Below are positions 63,801-64,000 of a stretch of 64,000 bases of DNA, piece after piece. The notes beneath the pieces are model-generated. The model was not told the origin of the DNA. It saw only the letters and a program-made list of their open reading frames with translations, and searched no databases. Position 1 is the stretch's first letter, and every line of letters begins with the position of its first letter. Position numbers and translations under genes: made by a program. Source of the DNA: Comamonas piscis (lineage in GTDB: Bacteria > Pseudomonadota > Gammaproteobacteria > Burkholderiales > Burkholderiaceae_C); NCBI RefSeq assembly GCF_014109725.1, contig NZ_CP058554.1:310001-374000 (forward strand), written 5' to 3'.

Positions 63801-64000
63801 CCTGCTCGGCCGCTGATTTCTCGATGCCGGACTTGAGCGCGGCGATCGCTTCGCGCTCATCGGTCAGCAGCTTTTCCAGCACTTCCTGGCTGGCATTGGC
63901 GGGCACGCGCTCTTCCCAACGCGCCTGGATCTGCCCCAGCTCCTGGTCGCTCAGCGGCGCTGGCGCTGTGCCCGCAGGGGTCTGCACCCGGCTGCGCAGG
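60874..64000 (-). CDS. Large mechanosensitive channel of the MscK/KefA type, N-terminus beyond window
   Basis: At least 1,041 residues, open to the right edge, so the N-terminus and probable signal peptide are missing. A long coiled-coil-rich periplasmic region rich in Gln, Ala and Arg covers about residues 1-400 (EREAIAALKSGIEKSAAEQA and onward). Several transmembrane helices span about 405-790. The C-terminal MscS domain has the pore helix and beta-domain motifs TVGLGFGLQEIFANFVSGLI, RPFRVGDVITI and TRIRTRATTVLDFDNQEIVIPNK. It releases solutes on hypo-osmotic shock. It ends convergent with the LysR gene, sharing TTAA. Confidence 0.92.
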   Translation of the reverse strand, partial: LRSRVQTPAGTAPAPLSDQELGQIQARWEERVPANASQEVLEKLLTDEREAIAALKSGIEKSAAEQANLVAQPGNGRTDLATLQQRVQETATPVTAEPGESTALTQARQLRRNAENRRARQELALRQEEQSTIETRQRLLDVQLQTQRRELLERTPRVAWLNQRIADRARQQLEQQVQQTQAAESDVAEAPAAVRDVAQQNTTLAEQILAHNDRLVQERQALASDEYRQSQLASALRDTQARLRLGGSASVGQWLWKQRVALPTVNTLQARRKATLRQLAELRLALFNASERRFDLNGTAAVGGGRSAAMTPRGGVQNTALWTKQAALIDQLQPLLLRRIAVLEQTDAALQSTLKSGSALRQVMDKELLWFPSHLAMGGGWLDEWRSVLRSADPAGLEPSANASPWNTARVLGASILRNLWIYAGIFAGVLLLLGLRRYALQKLQAIAEQVDNFSQDHFGLTLMALGWSLLYALPWSFATAALGVLLQSAAAPVALEPLGQALEQLSAFVFVVTLLNVLFRPCGLAVAHFGWPRERVQVLRQMVLRATWLIVPIDLLGGLAFYSHDDSAISTWGRMCLLVLTLGLAWMAFRYLRQSVLKQRPGLRWSQVVSVAALLVLAITLVGIVLGYVYTATEVIQALLSSFVFLAAAEVLVSLLRRWLLLGERRLALNRLRAAALQRQAANAAAAADAGTGTASNANTNASDEQSQMALVTVSTQAHRLLGLLQRVLVALSLVYAWSPVLPALLRFEGVVLWYTTNTEASGIARPAPVSLMDLLIGALILLMTFSLTRNLPGLVEVVFSSTRRVSSSDRYTMATLARYGITIAGTVSALSLLGLRWSQLQWMAAALTVGLGFGLQEIFANFVSGLILLVERPFRVGDVITINQHTGTVTRIRTRATTVLDFDNQEIVIPNKTFITGQVTNWTLSDDVTRLIIDVSVAHGSDPAEVQRMLLAIAAEHPKVLREPEANCWFMALEGQGQKFELRVYVGAVDDRLPVRNDLNRSINARLKAAGIAVAFPQMDIHVRDLPPAAAAPQEAQGA

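Overview
The window looks like chromosomal DNA of a high-GC betaproteobacterium of the Comamonadaceae (Comamonas/Delftia-like). This is inferred from the strong GC bias at third codon positions, the density of LysR regulators and solute-binding ABC systems, a GTP-type PEP carboxykinase, a split metH behind an S-adenosylhomocysteine (SAH) riboswitch, and the DUF2868/DUF3482 gene pair. No rRNA, tRNA or CRISPR array was recognised. The species call rests on protein resemblance only.

Layout. 1-3.0 kb: a tightly overlapping minus-strand operon of LysR regulator, flavin monooxygenase and peptide-type ABC permease (cut by the window edge). 3.2-4.4 kb: a solitary trpB. 4.5-8.2 kb: a membrane protein/GTPase pair and a small exported protein. 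8.2-11.4 kb: a branched-chain-amino-acid-type uptake operon with a fused LivH-LivM permease but no ATPase genes.

11.8-21.0 kb is the accessory island. It holds a type VI secretion spike (vgrG), a PAAR-RHS toxin gene split by one in-frame amber codon, a cysteine-rich RHS tip, and then a run of low-GC small membrane or cysteine-rich genes that are immunity candidates. Two of these are paralogues sharing a four-cysteine pattern. A relic of a second RHS core lies among them.

21.5-30.0 kb: a seven-gene catabolic cluster with an FAD 2-hydroxyacid dehydrogenase, a Pot-type ABC importer with a fused permease, a DHDPS-family lyase/aldolase, an FMN 2-hydroxyacid dehydrogenase and an IclR regulator. 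It appears to import and oxidise an unidentified hydroxy- or keto-acid.

30.1-50.0 kb is mostly housekeeping and amino-acid metabolism: fpr, a flavin reductase, an alpha/beta hydrolase lacking its serine nucleophile, ilvE, dadA/argP, a universal stress protein with an FNR-like box, a phosphoesterase, pckG, a LysE exporter divergent from a MocR regulator, a threonine dehydratase with nearby tenA and ridA, and a dicarboxylate/glutamate symporter with its GntR regulator and palindromic operators. 50.2-64 kb: an ankyrin protein, an RRM protein, GlpQ, DUF4304, an orphan HipB-like repressor with a candidate operator, metH with an SAH riboswitch, gltS, a PACE efflux pump divergent from a LysR regulator, and an MscK-like channel running off the right edge.

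The strongest items for follow-up are the interrupted mosaic RHS locus with its paired four-cysteine candidate immunity proteins, the hydroxyacid catabolic cluster, the nucleophile-less hydrolase, and the set of well-formed regulatory sites (SAH switch, GntR, HipB, MocR, LysR and FNR-like sites).
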